From: Longispora albida DSM 44784
GTDB taxonomy: Bacteria; Actinomycetota; Actinomycetes; Mycobacteriales; Micromonosporaceae
Reading direction: 5' to 3'
DNA length: 64,000 bases
NCBI RefSeq assembly: GCF_000379825.1
Contig: NZ_KB903825.1
Coordinates: forward strand, 124,001 to 188,000
The notes under the pieces are model-generated. The model saw only the letters and a program-made list of their open reading frames with translations, had not been told where the DNA came from and ran no database searches. Below are positions 51,492-60,210 of the stretch, piece after piece. Both the position numbers and the translations under genes were made by a program. Every line of letters starts with the position of its first letter. Position 1 is the stretch's first letter.

Positions 51492-52232
51492 GTGTCCACA
51501 CTCGCTCAGCGCAGCCCCGGCCAGACAACCACTTCACGACCCTTCATGGAACTGCGCTGCCTAGGCGGGTTCCGGCTCTCGGTGCGGGGGCAGCCGGTCG
51601 ACTGCACCGCCGTCAAGCCCCGGACCAGGACCGCGCTGCGGCTGCTCGCGATGCGGGCCGGGCGGCCGGTACACCGGGAGACGCTGATCGAGGCGCTGTG
51701 GCCGGGCAGCCCGCCCGTCACCGCCACGCACAACCTGCACGTCACGCTGTCGAGCCTGCGGCGGCTGCTCGGTACGGGGCCCGGCGAGCTGGTGCGGGAC
51801 GGCGACGCGTACGAGCTGGTGCTGCCGGCCGGCGGGTACAGCGATGTCGTCACCTTCACCGCCGCGATCGAGACAGCGCACCAGGCCCGGCTGAACGGCG
51901 ACCAGGGGACGCTGGTCGTGGCGCTGCGGGCGGCGCTCGACGCGTACGCCGGCGAGCTGCTGCCGGAGGACGGGCCGGCCGAGTGGGTCGTGACGGAACG
52001 CGAGGCGCTGCGCCGCCGCGCCGCCGCCGCAGCCGTCGAGCTGGCCCGGGTCGCGCACCGCCGTGGCGACCTGGCCGAGGTGGCCACGGCCGCCGGGCAG
52101 TGCGTGGAGATCGACATGTACTGCGACGCCGGCTGGCGGCTCCTGATCGAGGGCCGGACGGCGCTGGGCGACCTCGCAGCCGCCGGACGGGCCCGGCAGC
52201 GGTACGCGGCGGTGCTGGCGACCCTCAGGTAG
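51492..52232 (+). CDS. Small SARP-like (OmpR-HTH plus BTAD) regulator
   Basis: The 246-aa protein has an OmpR-type winged helix (LRCLGGFRLSVRGQPVDCTAVKPRTRTALRLLAMRAGRPVHRETLIEALWP) and a bacterial transcriptional activation domain (SDVVTFTAAIETAHQ...). SARPs activate secondary metabolite genes. GTG at 51492 follows GGGAGGAC. No biosynthetic cluster is adjacent, so its targets are elsewhere or are the flanking hydrolases. Its end overlaps the convergent hydrolase gene by 8 nt. Confidence 0.88.
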   Translation: MSTLAQRSPGQTTTSRPFMELRCLGGFRLSVRGQPVDCTAVKPRTRTALRLLAMRAGRPVHRETLIEALWPGSPPVTATHNLHVTLSSLRRLLGTGPGELVRDGDAYELVLPAGGYSDVVTFTAAIETAHQARLNGDQGTLVVALRAALDAYAGELLPEDGPAEWVVTEREALRRRAAAAAVELARVAHRRGDLAEVATAAGQCVEIDMYCDAGWRLLIEGRTALGDLAAAGRARQRYAAVLATLR

Positions 52233-53046
52233 CGAGGCCGAGGGCCGTGAGGATTTCGGGCCAGGCCGCCGCGCCGAGACGCCGGTCGGCTTCCGGTGTG
52301 CCGCCCCGGGCGAGGCGGCTGGGTGCTGGTGGTGTTTCGCCAGAGAAGACGGGCTGGTGCCCGGCGGACGGTTCGCTGACCACTGTGGTCGGCAGGCCGT
52401 GCTCTCGCCGGCGAGCGCGGATGGCGGCGGCGAACACGTCGGCCGGCCACACCTGGTCGTCGCCGCCGTGCACGAGCAGGACACTGCCGGTGATCCGCTC
52501 GACGGTGATGGTGGCTGCGGGCACGCGGCCGGCGTGTGTCACGAGGCTTGACTCGTAGTGGGTGCGGTACGCGACGGGGCCGGCCAGTTCTGCGGGCTTC
52601 CAGTCCTCGTCGTAGGGGACGAAGGGTAGTGGCAGGCCGTTCAGAGTCCAGGAGGATCTGCGCGGGAAAGCGGTGCCGTCGGGGCCCGGGCCGACATTCG
52701 CCCAGGTCACCGAGGTCGGGGCGAGGGCGACGACCGAGGAGACGCGGGGGTCGTGCACGGCGGTCAGCAGGGCTGCCTCTGCGCCTTTGGAGATGCCTGC
52801 GATGCCGATCGGTGTCGCCGGGTACAGGGCTGCGAGCTTGCCGACGGCGGCAATGAAGTACTCCAGCGGGAACTCGCAGATGCCTGCGGGCTGGCCTGTG
52901 CCGCCGAACCAGCGGGGAACGAGCACCGCCGCCCCGTGCCCGGCGAGCAGCCGGGCCCGGGTCATGTCCGGCCGGCCGCTGGAGCCGTGGAGCAGCAGGA
53001 CGGCGGCTCGAGGGGTACCGCTGGGTGGCGTGATCAGGCTCGTCAT
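52225..53046 (-). CDS. Acyl-CoA thioesterase/BAAT-like alpha/beta hydrolase
   Basis: The 273-aa protein has LLLHGSSGR, the nucleophile elbow GISKGAEAAL (Ser near residue 100), a catalytic Asp near HGGDDQVWP and the His in SAGHQPVF, the pattern of the bile-acid-CoA:amino acid N-acyltransferase/thioesterase C-terminal family. It probably cleaves an acyl-CoA thioester. TACTGT (53055-53060) ends 8 nt before the ATG at 53046, so the transcript is probably leaderless. Confidence 0.8.
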   Translation of the reverse strand: MTSLITPPSGTPRAAVLLLHGSSGRPDMTRARLLAGHGAAVLVPRWFGGTGQPAGICEFPLEYFIAAVGKLAALYPATPIGIAGISKGAEAALLTAVHDPRVSSVVALAPTSVTWANVGPGPDGTAFPRRSSWTLNGLPLPFVPYDEDWKPAELAGPVAYRTHYESSLVTHAGRVPAATITVERITGSVLLVHGGDDQVWPADVFAAAIRARRREHGLPTTVVSEPSAGHQPVFSGETPPAPSRLARGGTPEADRRLGAAAWPEILTALGLAT

Positions 53047-53072
53047 CGCCACCCACAGTAACTCCACGGTGG

Positions 53073-54113
53073 TCAGCGGCCGAAGAACTCCAGCTCGGCG
53101 ATCGCGGGCGGGCGGGTACCGGGGCCGTAGACGCCCTTGATGGTGATGCGGACGCGGGCGGTGTCGCTGGCCTTCACGCTGAAGGTCTGCGGGCCGGGTG
53201 CGTCCACGAGCTTGAGCGTCCTGGCCGTGACCACGTCCCCGGTGGAGCTGAACGCCTCCACGCGCAGCTCGGCCGGGCGGCCGTCGGCGACGAAGACCTT
53301 CTGGTCGGCGGAGACGCCGGGCGTGACGATGATGTCGAGCAGCCGCATCGGCTTGGCGAACTCCGCCTCGACCCAGCCGCCGGGGCCGGGCAGGGCCGTG
53401 GCCCAGTACCGGTCGTTGTGGCCGTCGTAGACGCGGTCGGGTCCGGCTCCGGCTGCGGAGGAGGAGGCGCGGGCGCTGGCCGGTACGACACGGTTGTGGG
53501 TTTTGACCCGGTCGAGGAGTGCGGTGTAGCCACGGCCGGGGAGGGACCTCAGCGCTGGCACGGCCAGGAAGATCAGGATGAGCAGCAGGGCGGCGAGAAT
53601 CAGGATCGGCCTGCGCCACTGCCTCGGCTGGGACACGTCGCGGCGCGTTCCGGCCTCGTAGGTCTTCCTGCGGAAGATCCGCTTCCACCACGGCGGCGGC
53701 GGGACCACGGGGGCCTCGGCCAGCGACGTGCCGCAGCGGCGGCAGAACCGGCGCTTCGGATCGTTGCCGGAGCCGCAGAAACCGCAGATCAGCTCGCCGG
53801 GCAGCGGACGGCGATCCTCGGGCTCCGGCTGCGGGCGCCGGGTGATGGGCGGGGGTTCTGTGGCTGTGGGCTGCACGGCGACCGGCTGTACAGCCTTCGG
53901 CTGCGCGGATTCGGGGGCGCGCTGTTCTGGTTCGGGGGCGTGCCGCCGGGGGTCAGGGGTGTGCCGTTCCGGGTCCGGGATGGTGTGTGGCCTCGGGTCT
54001 GGAGGCTGCGCGGTCTCGGCTATCGCCGAGTCCCACTCCAGGAAAGCTCCGCACGCGCCGCAGAACTCCACCTTGCGCTCGCTGCGTTCCCCGCACTGAC
54101 CACAAACGATCAT
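53073..54113 (-). CDS. eCIS-linked membrane protein: two zinc ribbons, TM helix, discoidin domain
   Basis: The 346-aa protein has a zinc ribbon with Cys 4, 7, 18 and 21, a Pro-rich linker, a second zinc ribbon with Cys 110, 113, 124 and 127, a basic stretch, a membrane helix (about 170-188) and an extracellular F5/8 type C (discoidin) domain (about 235-346). The positive-inside rule puts the ribbons in the cytoplasm. It overlaps the gpI-like baseplate gene by 4 nt (ATGA), so it is the last gene of the eCIS operon. In Streptomyces a membrane protein (CisA) tethers cytoplasmic CIS particles; this is a candidate for that role, by position and topology only. Confidence 0.8.
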   Translation of the reverse strand: MIVCGQCGERSERKVEFCGACGAFLEWDSAIAETAQPPDPRPHTIPDPERHTPDPRRHAPEPEQRAPESAQPKAVQPVAVQPTATEPPPITRRPQPEPEDRRPLPGELICGFCGSGNDPKRRFCRRCGTSLAEAPVVPPPPWWKRIFRRKTYEAGTRRDVSQPRQWRRPILILAALLLILIFLAVPALRSLPGRGYTALLDRVKTHNRVVPASARASSSAAGAGPDRVYDGHNDRYWATALPGPGGWVEAEFAKPMRLLDIIVTPGVSADQKVFVADGRPAELRVEAFSSTGDVVTARTLKLVDAPGPQTFSVKASDTARVRITIKGVYGPGTRPPAIAELEFFGR

Positions 54114-54643
54114 CGTGTACCCACCTCCAGCGTCACAGCCACATGCGCGGGCACCGTCTCGCTGATCACGGCCAGCACCCGGCGTTCGTCCACGTCCCGG
54201 CCACCCGTGATCCGCACGGTCACCCGGGGTTGCTCGTCCGGCAGGTCGGCACCTGGGTGCGGCGACCAGGTACACCCGCCGCTGTCGGCGATCTCGACCT
54301 CGCCGCCCGTGAGCAGGGCCACGTGTGCGGCCAGGCCACCCGGCGTACCCCGCTGGCGGTGCAGGCTCACCGCGTGCGCGACCAGCTCGCGGCGCTCGGC
54401 GAGCGGCCGGTCGGCGTCGAGCTGCACGCCGGCCCAGGAGGCGAGCACGTCGAGGAAGTCCTCCGGTGTGAGGTACGGATCGAGGTATGCCGGGAACGAG
54501 TCCAGCGCGAGGAAGACCGGGGCGAGGACGCCGTCGAGGGCTTCGGTGAGGCGCTGGGTGAAGTCGTCGTCGAGGTACACGCCGGGGAGGCGGGCTCCGA
54601 TCGGGTGCGGTGAGATCAGGCCTTCGAGGCTTTCCCTGGTCAT
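54110..54643 (-). CDS. eCIS baseplate protein, tail protein I (Afp12/gpI-like)
   Basis: The 177-aa protein matches phage tail protein I of P2-like tails and its eCIS versions: YLDDDFTQRLTEALDGVLAPVFLALD, DPYLTPEDFLDVLASWAGV, LVAHAVSLHRQRGTPGGLAAHVALLTG. It should form the outer part of the baseplate with the gp6-like protein, whose gene it overlaps by 4 nt. Confidence 0.88.
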   Translation of the reverse strand: MTRESLEGLISPHPIGARLPGVYLDDDFTQRLTEALDGVLAPVFLALDSFPAYLDPYLTPEDFLDVLASWAGVQLDADRPLAERRELVAHAVSLHRQRGTPGGLAAHVALLTGGEVEIADSGGCTWSPHPGADLPDEQPRVTVRITGGRDVDERRVLAVISETVPAHVAVTLEVGTR

Positions 54644-56544
54644 GGGCGGGTCACCCGGACCTGGTGGCCGTAGGAGTAGACGAGGCCGTTGACCGGGAGT
54701 TCGAGGCGTGGGACGGCGCTGCCCCGCTCGCCGGTACGCGGGTCGGCGCCGAAGAGGCGGACGTCGTCCACCATGTCGATGCCGGGGAGCCGCTGGAGGA
54801 CGGCGTAGATCTCGCCGGCCTGGACGGGGCGGCCGAAGGGCCAGCCGGTGCCGTCGGGGCCGCCGGTCACCGGGTGCAGGTACGAGAAGAGGGCCTCCAG
54901 TGCCGCCGTGCGCAGGGCGTCGGGGCTCGTGCGGGCCTTGGCCTGGATCTGGGCGACGACGGTGACGCCCTGGTAGTACGGCGGCTCGACGGAGATGCGG
55001 GCGCCGATGCAGCGGCGGGCTTCGAGGTGGTCGCGGATCCGGCTCAGCAGCACGTCGCCCGGGCGGAGGTCACCGAAGGGCAGCTCGGCGGTGTTGGCGA
55101 CGGCGGGGACGACGAGGACGCGGACGGCGGCGGAGTCGGGGCTGGCCGGTACGCAGCGGACGCGGGCGGCGTCGGGGGCAGCCTCGCGCGCCAGGGCCTC
55201 GTAGTCCTCGGCGGTGACGGCACGGTCGCGGGTACGGAGGACGAGCGGGCCACGGGTCGCCGCGTCGTCCACCGACTCGCCGTCGACTCCCCCGCTGGCC
55301 GGGCGGCGGTTCGTGACGGTACTGACGAACGGTACCGGGTCGCGCTGGACGACCAGGACGTTGCGGGCCACGTTGCCCCGGCGCCCGCCGCCGGTCCGGT
55401 ACTCGGGGAGCACGATCGCGGCACCCTTGGCCGGGACGGCCCCGTACAGGCGGAGGCTGCCGTCTGGCTCGCGGACGGCGGGACCGAAGACCAGCTCGCC
55501 GGCCCCCCGGTCGACCATGAAGTGCCGGTCGTCGGGGCCGGACTGTGCGAACGACGTGACCTCAGTCCACTCGTCGTCGCCGACGAGGGCGGTGAGCGGG
55601 TCGCCGGCGACGATGGGGGCGTGCTCCAGCGGGTACCGCAGGCCTGGGACGCCCTCGCCGAAACCCGCCTGCTCGTTGCGGATCACGTCGGCGTGGATGG
55701 CGGGGACGGTGCCGCCCATCGTGCGGGCTGTGACGGCACGGAGCTGGGGCGAGTCGCGGTAGAACCTCTGGCCGGGCGCCGGCTCGGTGAGCCGGCAGCG
55801 CAGCCAGCCAGCCAGCTGCCTGCCGACGATCGAGGTGGCGTGGCCGGCGGGGAGGTGGACGACGATGTCGCCGGGCTTGTTGAAGCCGCCGGTGGTGTCG
55901 GACTCGACCTCGCAGGCGGTCCAGGCCGAGCCGTTCCACGCCTCCCAGATCCATGGCGGGTCCTTCGGGTCCACGCCGACGCCCTGTGCCTCACACTCGA
56001 CGCGGAGCAGGACGGCGCAGCTCGGGACGGCGTTCGACAGTCCGAAGAGGAGGGTGTCGCCGGGGGCTGGCTGGGCGGAGAAGCACGGGATGGGAGCGGA
56101 GGCGAGCTCGTCGGTGCGGTCGGCGGTGCCGGTGACGACCTTGGCGAGGCTGCACGGCACGATGTCGAGCTCGCGCTCGGTGGTGAAGACGACCGGCTCC
56201 TCGGCGTCGATCCGGGCACTGGAGACCTGCGAGCCCCCGGGGACGACGACGGCGGACTCCTGGGCGGCCGACAGCCAGTACGTGACGTCGACGGCGGCTG
56301 CTGTCGGCGGGAAGAGGCGCACGCCGATCAGGTCGAGGAACTTGAGGTAGTGCAGGCCGGGGACGCGGTTGAGCCGGTACAGCATCGAGTCGACCATGAA
56401 GGCGAAGGTCTCGATCAGCGTGACACCCGGGTCGGAGACGTTGTGGTCCGTCCACTCCGGGCAGTTGCGCTGGACGCGCCGCTTGGCCTCGTCGACCAGG
56501 TCCTGGAAGCGCCGGTCGTCGAGGTTGGGGCTCGGCAGGGCCAT
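54640..56544 (-). CDS. eCIS baseplate wedge protein, gp6/gpJ-like (Afp11)
   Basis: The 634-aa protein is the large baseplate J-like wedge subunit: N-terminal RRFQDLVDEAKRRVQRN, SDPGVTLIETFAFMVDSMLYRLNRVP, and a C-terminal half with the baseplate_J pattern (RDRAVTAEDYEALAREA, IRDHLEARRCIGARISVEPP). It forms the iris of the baseplate that triggers sheath contraction. ATG at 56544 overlaps the gp25 stop. Confidence 0.9.
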   Translation of the reverse strand: MALPSPNLDDRRFQDLVDEAKRRVQRNCPEWTDHNVSDPGVTLIETFAFMVDSMLYRLNRVPGLHYLKFLDLIGVRLFPPTAAAVDVTYWLSAAQESAVVVPGGSQVSSARIDAEEPVVFTTERELDIVPCSLAKVVTGTADRTDELASAPIPCFSAQPAPGDTLLFGLSNAVPSCAVLLRVECEAQGVGVDPKDPPWIWEAWNGSAWTACEVESDTTGGFNKPGDIVVHLPAGHATSIVGRQLAGWLRCRLTEPAPGQRFYRDSPQLRAVTARTMGGTVPAIHADVIRNEQAGFGEGVPGLRYPLEHAPIVAGDPLTALVGDDEWTEVTSFAQSGPDDRHFMVDRGAGELVFGPAVREPDGSLRLYGAVPAKGAAIVLPEYRTGGGRRGNVARNVLVVQRDPVPFVSTVTNRRPASGGVDGESVDDAATRGPLVLRTRDRAVTAEDYEALAREAAPDAARVRCVPASPDSAAVRVLVVPAVANTAELPFGDLRPGDVLLSRIRDHLEARRCIGARISVEPPYYQGVTVVAQIQAKARTSPDALRTAALEALFSYLHPVTGGPDGTGWPFGRPVQAGEIYAVLQRLPGIDMVDDVRLFGADPRTGERGSAVPRLELPVNGLVYSYGHQVRVTRP

Positions 56545-56981
56545 CAGGAGCCTCCGTCGCGGCCGGAGAACGGCAGGTCGCCGTCCTCGTGCGGGGGGAT
56601 CACGTAGAACGGGAAGACCAGGTTGCGCGGGTCGTTGTCGCCCCGGACGGCGTACCGGATGTCGATGAGGAGCATGCCCTGGTCTGCGGCGTCGAAGCTG
56701 ACCGCGACGTCGACGACGCTGATCCTCGGCTCCCACTGCTCCAGTGACAGCCTGACCTCGTACGCGATCCGGCCGGCCGTGGCGGCGTCGGCGGGCGCGA
56801 AGACGAGGTCGTGGATCGCGCAGCCGAACTCCGGCCGCATCGGCCGCTCCCCCGGCGCCGTGGCCAGGATCAGCCGGACGCTCTCGGCGATCTCCCGCTC
56901 GCCGCCGACCAGGGCTATCGAGCCGGTCTGGTCTGTACGCAGCGGGAAGGCCCAGCCGTGGCCGACGAACTCCTCCGACAT
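56544..56981 (-). CDS. eCIS baseplate wedge, gp25/GPW-like (Afp9)
   Basis: The 145-aa protein has the GPW/gp25 core (GWAFPLRTDQTGSIALVGGEREIAESVRLILATAPGERPMRPEFGCAIHDLVF). In T4 and eCIS particles it joins baseplate and sheath. GAGGGTAG lies before ATG 56981. It is 5 nt after the PAAR gene and overlaps the gp6-like gene by 1 nt. Confidence 0.93.
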   Translation of the reverse strand: MSEEFVGHGWAFPLRTDQTGSIALVGGEREIAESVRLILATAPGERPMRPEFGCAIHDLVFAPADAATAGRIAYEVRLSLEQWEPRISVVDVAVSFDAADQGMLLIDIRYAVRGDNDPRNLVFPFYVIPPHEDGDLPFSGRDGGS

Positions 56982-56986
56982 CGCCG

Positions 56987-57268
56987 CTACCCTCCGATCA
57001 GGACGGTCGGGCAGCCCATGATGATCGGCGCGCCGCAGCCGGCCATGTCGCCCATCCGGGCGGCCGGCATGCCGCCGATCAGCACGGTCGGGCAGCCGGG
57101 CGGGGTGAGCGGGCTCGGCGGGTGCACAGCCGGCGGCGGGAACGAGCAGGTGTGCAGGTCGCTGACCCGGGCGGCCGGCATGCCACCGATGAGCACTGTC
57201 GGGCAGCCCGGGCCGGTGATCACGCCCGGGTGGCCGGTCGGGTCGCCGACCCTCGCCGCTGCTGGCAC
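56987..57268 (-). CDS. eCIS PAAR-like spike tip (Afp10)
   Basis: The 93-aa protein has three copies of the core GCPTVLIGG, two of them followed by MPAAR, as in the three-fold beta-pyramid of PAAR proteins. It should cap the VgrG-like spike. No extra effector domain is attached. GGAGG precedes the start, 10 nt after the spike gene stop. Confidence 0.92.
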   Translation of the reverse strand: MPAAARVGDPTGHPGVITGPGCPTVLIGGMPAARVSDLHTCSFPPPAVHPPSPLTPPGCPTVLIGGMPAARMGDMAGCGAPIIMGCPTVLIGG

Positions 57269-57278
57269 GGTACACCTC

Positions 57279-59033
57279 CTAATTGATCTTCACGATGCCG
57301 CCGGTGATCGTGACCTGGCCGCTCGCCTTGAGCTCGGCCTGCGCCGTGCCCTGGGCGGAGACCTTCTGGCCCTTGATCTCGACGGCTCCGGAACCACCGT
57401 CCACAGTGACCCCGGCGCCCTTGAGTTCGAGCTTGCCGGTGCCGGCGTCGACGGTGACCCCGGAGGATCCGGTGAGGGAGACCTTGCCGCTCAACAGGTC
57501 GAGCTTGAGCGAGAGCTTGCCGTCGCCGGTGGCGAGGGTGATGCCGCCCTGCTCCGAGAGTTCGAGCTTGTGGCCCTTCCGGGACACGAGAGCGCGGACG
57601 GCGACCTCGCCGCTGCCGCTGTCGACGGCCGGGGAGGACAGGGCCGGCGGGGCGTCCTTGCCGTTGAACAGGCCGCCGACGACGTAGATGGTGTCGGGGT
57701 CACTGCTGGAGAATCCGGCGAGGACCTCGTCGCCGACCTCCGGCAGGAACACCGCGCCGCGATCCTTGCCGGCGCCCGGCATGGCGACCCGTGCCCACGC
57801 ACTGCTGAACTCCTTCGACAACCAGGGCAGCGTGAGCTTGACCCGGCCCAGCTTGAGCGGGTCCTTGATGTCGCTGACGATCGCAGGGACCAGGCCGTGG
57901 CCGGTGGATGGCGAGGATACGGACGGGGCGCTGATCAGGCCGTAGAACGAACGTTCCTGGCGGCCGGAGACCGTGAACGACGTGGTGTAGCCGGAGCCCT
58001 CACTGAACAGGTGACGAGTGCTGGTGAGGGTGTACTTGCCCTTGAACTCGTCTCCGACCCCGCCGAGCGCGACAGCGACTCCGGCCCGCAGCGCCGGGTT
58101 GCCCTTCGCGACGCCGTCCAGCTCCACGCAGGCCCCGCCGAGCTGGGCTGCGATCGCCTCGGCTGTGGCCTTGACCGTCCCCTGTGTCCGCCAGGACGGG
58201 TCGGCCGCGACGTACGGCGGGCTCTTGAAGAGGTTGCCGAGCTTGACCGGATCGGCCTGGACCTCCGAACCCGCGGCGGAAGGCTTGGCCGTGGCGGTGA
58301 CTTCCTGCTTGCGCTCGAAATCCCAGCCACGGACCTCGACGGACGGCACCTGCTCGGCAGCCGTGACGGACGCGCGGAGCGACACCAGGTTACGGCCGGC
58401 TTCGAGGACGAGCGGGTCGGAATGGGCCTTGGCACCCGGGTCGGGCGCGGCGGACGGCTTCTCGGGGAGCTGGAAGCTGAGCGCGCCGTCCACGACGGCC
58501 ACCTGCGCGCCGACCAGGTCCGCGAGGCGCGACAGGAACTCCCAGTCGCTGACGTTGTCCTGGCTGATCTGCGTGCCGACCGGCCCGCCGACACCCTGCA
58601 CCGAGTCGATCTTCCCGGCGCGCAGGCCGGCCCGGGTCGCTACCTTGCGGACGACGTCGGAGACGGTCATCGCCGGATACGCGGCGACCCGGCGGCCCCG
58701 GAACAGGCGGTGTGCCTGGTCCAGGCCACGGACCTCCGTGAGCGTGCCGCTCCGGTCGAGTTCGAGCTCGACACCCGTCACCTCGCCGGCCAGGAGCGTC
58801 ACCGGGCCCGAGGGCTCGGCCGTCTGCACCTTCAGCGTGACCCTCGCCCCGATCCTGAAACCGGCCTTGGAGAGGACAGTGTGCGAAGGGTCCCGGAACC
58901 GGAGGACGAACAGGTCGGGCAGGTTCCGGGAGTCGTCGACGTAGGCGTAGGTGAGCAGCGAGGCGACATCGGCGGGGAGCTGGCTGCCCTCCACCTCGAT
59001 GAGCAGGCTGTTCGCGAAGCTCTCGTTAGCCAT
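57279..59033 (-). CDS. eCIS VgrG-like spike protein (Afp8)
   Basis: The 584-aa protein combines gp27-like hub domains (about 1-360; QDNVSDWEFLSRLADLVGAQV is the VgrG/late-control-D hallmark), a gp5 OB fold (about 365-450; GRVKLTLPWLSKEFSSAWARV, GDEVLAGF) and a C-terminal beta-helix of short repeats (about 460-584; GKLSLKLDLLSGKVSLTG and onward). It forms the central spike under the tube. It overlaps the LysM gene by 8 nt. Confidence 0.93.
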   Translation of the reverse strand: MANESFANSLLIEVEGSQLPADVASLLTYAYVDDSRNLPDLFVLRFRDPSHTVLSKAGFRIGARVTLKVQTAEPSGPVTLLAGEVTGVELELDRSGTLTEVRGLDQAHRLFRGRRVAAYPAMTVSDVVRKVATRAGLRAGKIDSVQGVGGPVGTQISQDNVSDWEFLSRLADLVGAQVAVVDGALSFQLPEKPSAAPDPGAKAHSDPLVLEAGRNLVSLRASVTAAEQVPSVEVRGWDFERKQEVTATAKPSAAGSEVQADPVKLGNLFKSPPYVAADPSWRTQGTVKATAEAIAAQLGGACVELDGVAKGNPALRAGVAVALGGVGDEFKGKYTLTSTRHLFSEGSGYTTSFTVSGRQERSFYGLISAPSVSSPSTGHGLVPAIVSDIKDPLKLGRVKLTLPWLSKEFSSAWARVAMPGAGKDRGAVFLPEVGDEVLAGFSSSDPDTIYVVGGLFNGKDAPPALSSPAVDSGSGEVAVRALVSRKGHKLELSEQGGITLATGDGKLSLKLDLLSGKVSLTGSSGVTVDAGTGKLELKGAGVTVDGGSGAVEIKGQKVSAQGTAQAELKASGQVTITGGIVKIN

Positions 59034-59760
59034 TCCCCAGCTCCTCCAGTGCTGGGACCAGCAGCCGGGTACCGGGGCGCAGGCGCAGCGGGTCGTCGAT
59101 GTCGTTGGCCTCGGCGACGGCCCGCCACCGGCCGGCGTCGCCGTACGCCCGGTACGCGACGGACTGGAGGGTGTCGCCGGCGACGAGCACGTGCACGTCG
59201 CGGGCGGCGAGGGCGCCGGACGTCGGATTCTGCCCCTTCTTCTCGCCGGCGATCTCTTCGAGCACGACCGTGCACACCGCCCTGACCGGCATGCCGGCCG
59301 GGGTGAACAGGGTGTACTTCGCTGTCACGCTGTTGATGAAGCCGGGGAAGCTGGTCAGCCCGCCCCAGTAGAAGATCACCCAGGGCGGGGTCTTGGCCTC
59401 GCCGTAGCGGACGGTGCAGGTGAACAGCTGCTCGACGGACTTGACGACCCCGTCGTCCATCTTCTCCGTCGCGTCGAAGAAGAGTTCGAGGCTGAGCTTC
59501 GCCGGATCGGGGCCGAGGAACTCCGGCGGCGCGGCCTTCTTCGCCTTGGCCTGCGTCTCCCGCTTCCACTTGGAGGTCTTGGCCAGGCTGAGTTCCTTCG
59601 GGTTGAACTGGAAGTCGATCTTCCCGATGACGTTGCTCGACGGCTTGGCCGTCGAACCGTCCGACGGGGGCTCGCGCAGCTCGAGATAGGCGTGCTGGAG
59701 GCTGGCCGGCGAGCCCTTCGACCCGCCAGCCGGCGACGTGAACGCGACCGGGGACGTCAT
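59026..59760 (-). CDS. eCIS LysM baseplate protein (Afp7)
   Basis: The 244-aa protein has an N-terminal tail domain (IDFQFNPKELSLAKTSKWKRE, VKSVEQLFTCTVRYGEAKTPPW) and a C-terminal LysM module (about 190-240; HVLVAGDTLQSVAYRAYGDAGRWRAVAEAN), matching gp53-like Afp7. It links tube and spike complex. Its ATG overlaps the tube gene stop by 4 nt. Confidence 0.92.
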   Translation of the reverse strand: MTSPVAFTSPAGGSKGSPASLQHAYLELREPPSDGSTAKPSSNVIGKIDFQFNPKELSLAKTSKWKRETQAKAKKAAPPEFLGPDPAKLSLELFFDATEKMDDGVVKSVEQLFTCTVRYGEAKTPPWVIFYWGGLTSFPGFINSVTAKYTLFTPAGMPVRAVCTVVLEEIAGEKKGQNPTSGALAARDVHVLVAGDTLQSVAYRAYGDAGRWRAVAEANDIDDPLRLRPGTRLLVPALEELGNG

Positions 59761-60185
59761 GCCGCCACGAACCCGTGATGCGCCAGCTCCAGCGTCTCCG
59801 TCGCGATCTTCGGGCTGTCGAGGTTGAGCTGCGGGCCGGTCCACCGCACCGGGACGACGCCCTGGAGGTTCCAGCTCGCGATCTTCTTGCCCTCAGGGTT
59901 GCGCGCCTCGATCGTGGCCGTCATCCGCCTGATCCCGCCGGCCATGTTCGCGAACCACTTGGTGATCTTCTCGCTGTCGGCGGTCACCTGCCGGGTGAGC
60001 TTGATGTTCGGATACTTGATCCGGGTCGGCAGCTGCCACACCCAGCCGTTCTGGCCGCCCTCCTCGCGCTGCTCCATGACGACCTCGCAGCCCAGGCCCT
60101 CGCACGAGTTGAACGCGCCCAGGCTGTCGTTGTCCACCTTGACGACGAAGTAGACCGCGACCGCCTCGATGTCCGCCCTGCCCAT
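59757..60185 (-). CDS. eCIS tube initiator protein (Afp5-like)
   Basis: The 142-aa protein is a gp19-like tube protein (YFVVKVDNDSLGAFNSCEGLGCEVVMEQREEGGQNG...). Its loops differ from those of the protein at 63486, as expected for the tube-initiator ring that meets the baseplate. It starts 25 nt after the VQR-repeat protein gene. Confidence 0.9.
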   Translation of the reverse strand: MGRADIEAVAVYFVVKVDNDSLGAFNSCEGLGCEVVMEQREEGGQNGWVWQLPTRIKYPNIKLTRQVTADSEKITKWFANMAGGIRRMTATIEARNPEGKKIASWNLQGVVPVRWTGPQLNLDSPKIATETLELAHHGFVAA

Positions 60186-60210
60186 GCCCGCCTCCTCACG
60201 TGGTCTTCGT

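Noticed and set aside
54610-56607. 665-aa plus-strand reading frame opposite the gp6-like baseplate gene
   Set aside because: It is a high-GC antisense shadow; the minus strand shows a clear baseplate protein with correct start and overlaps.
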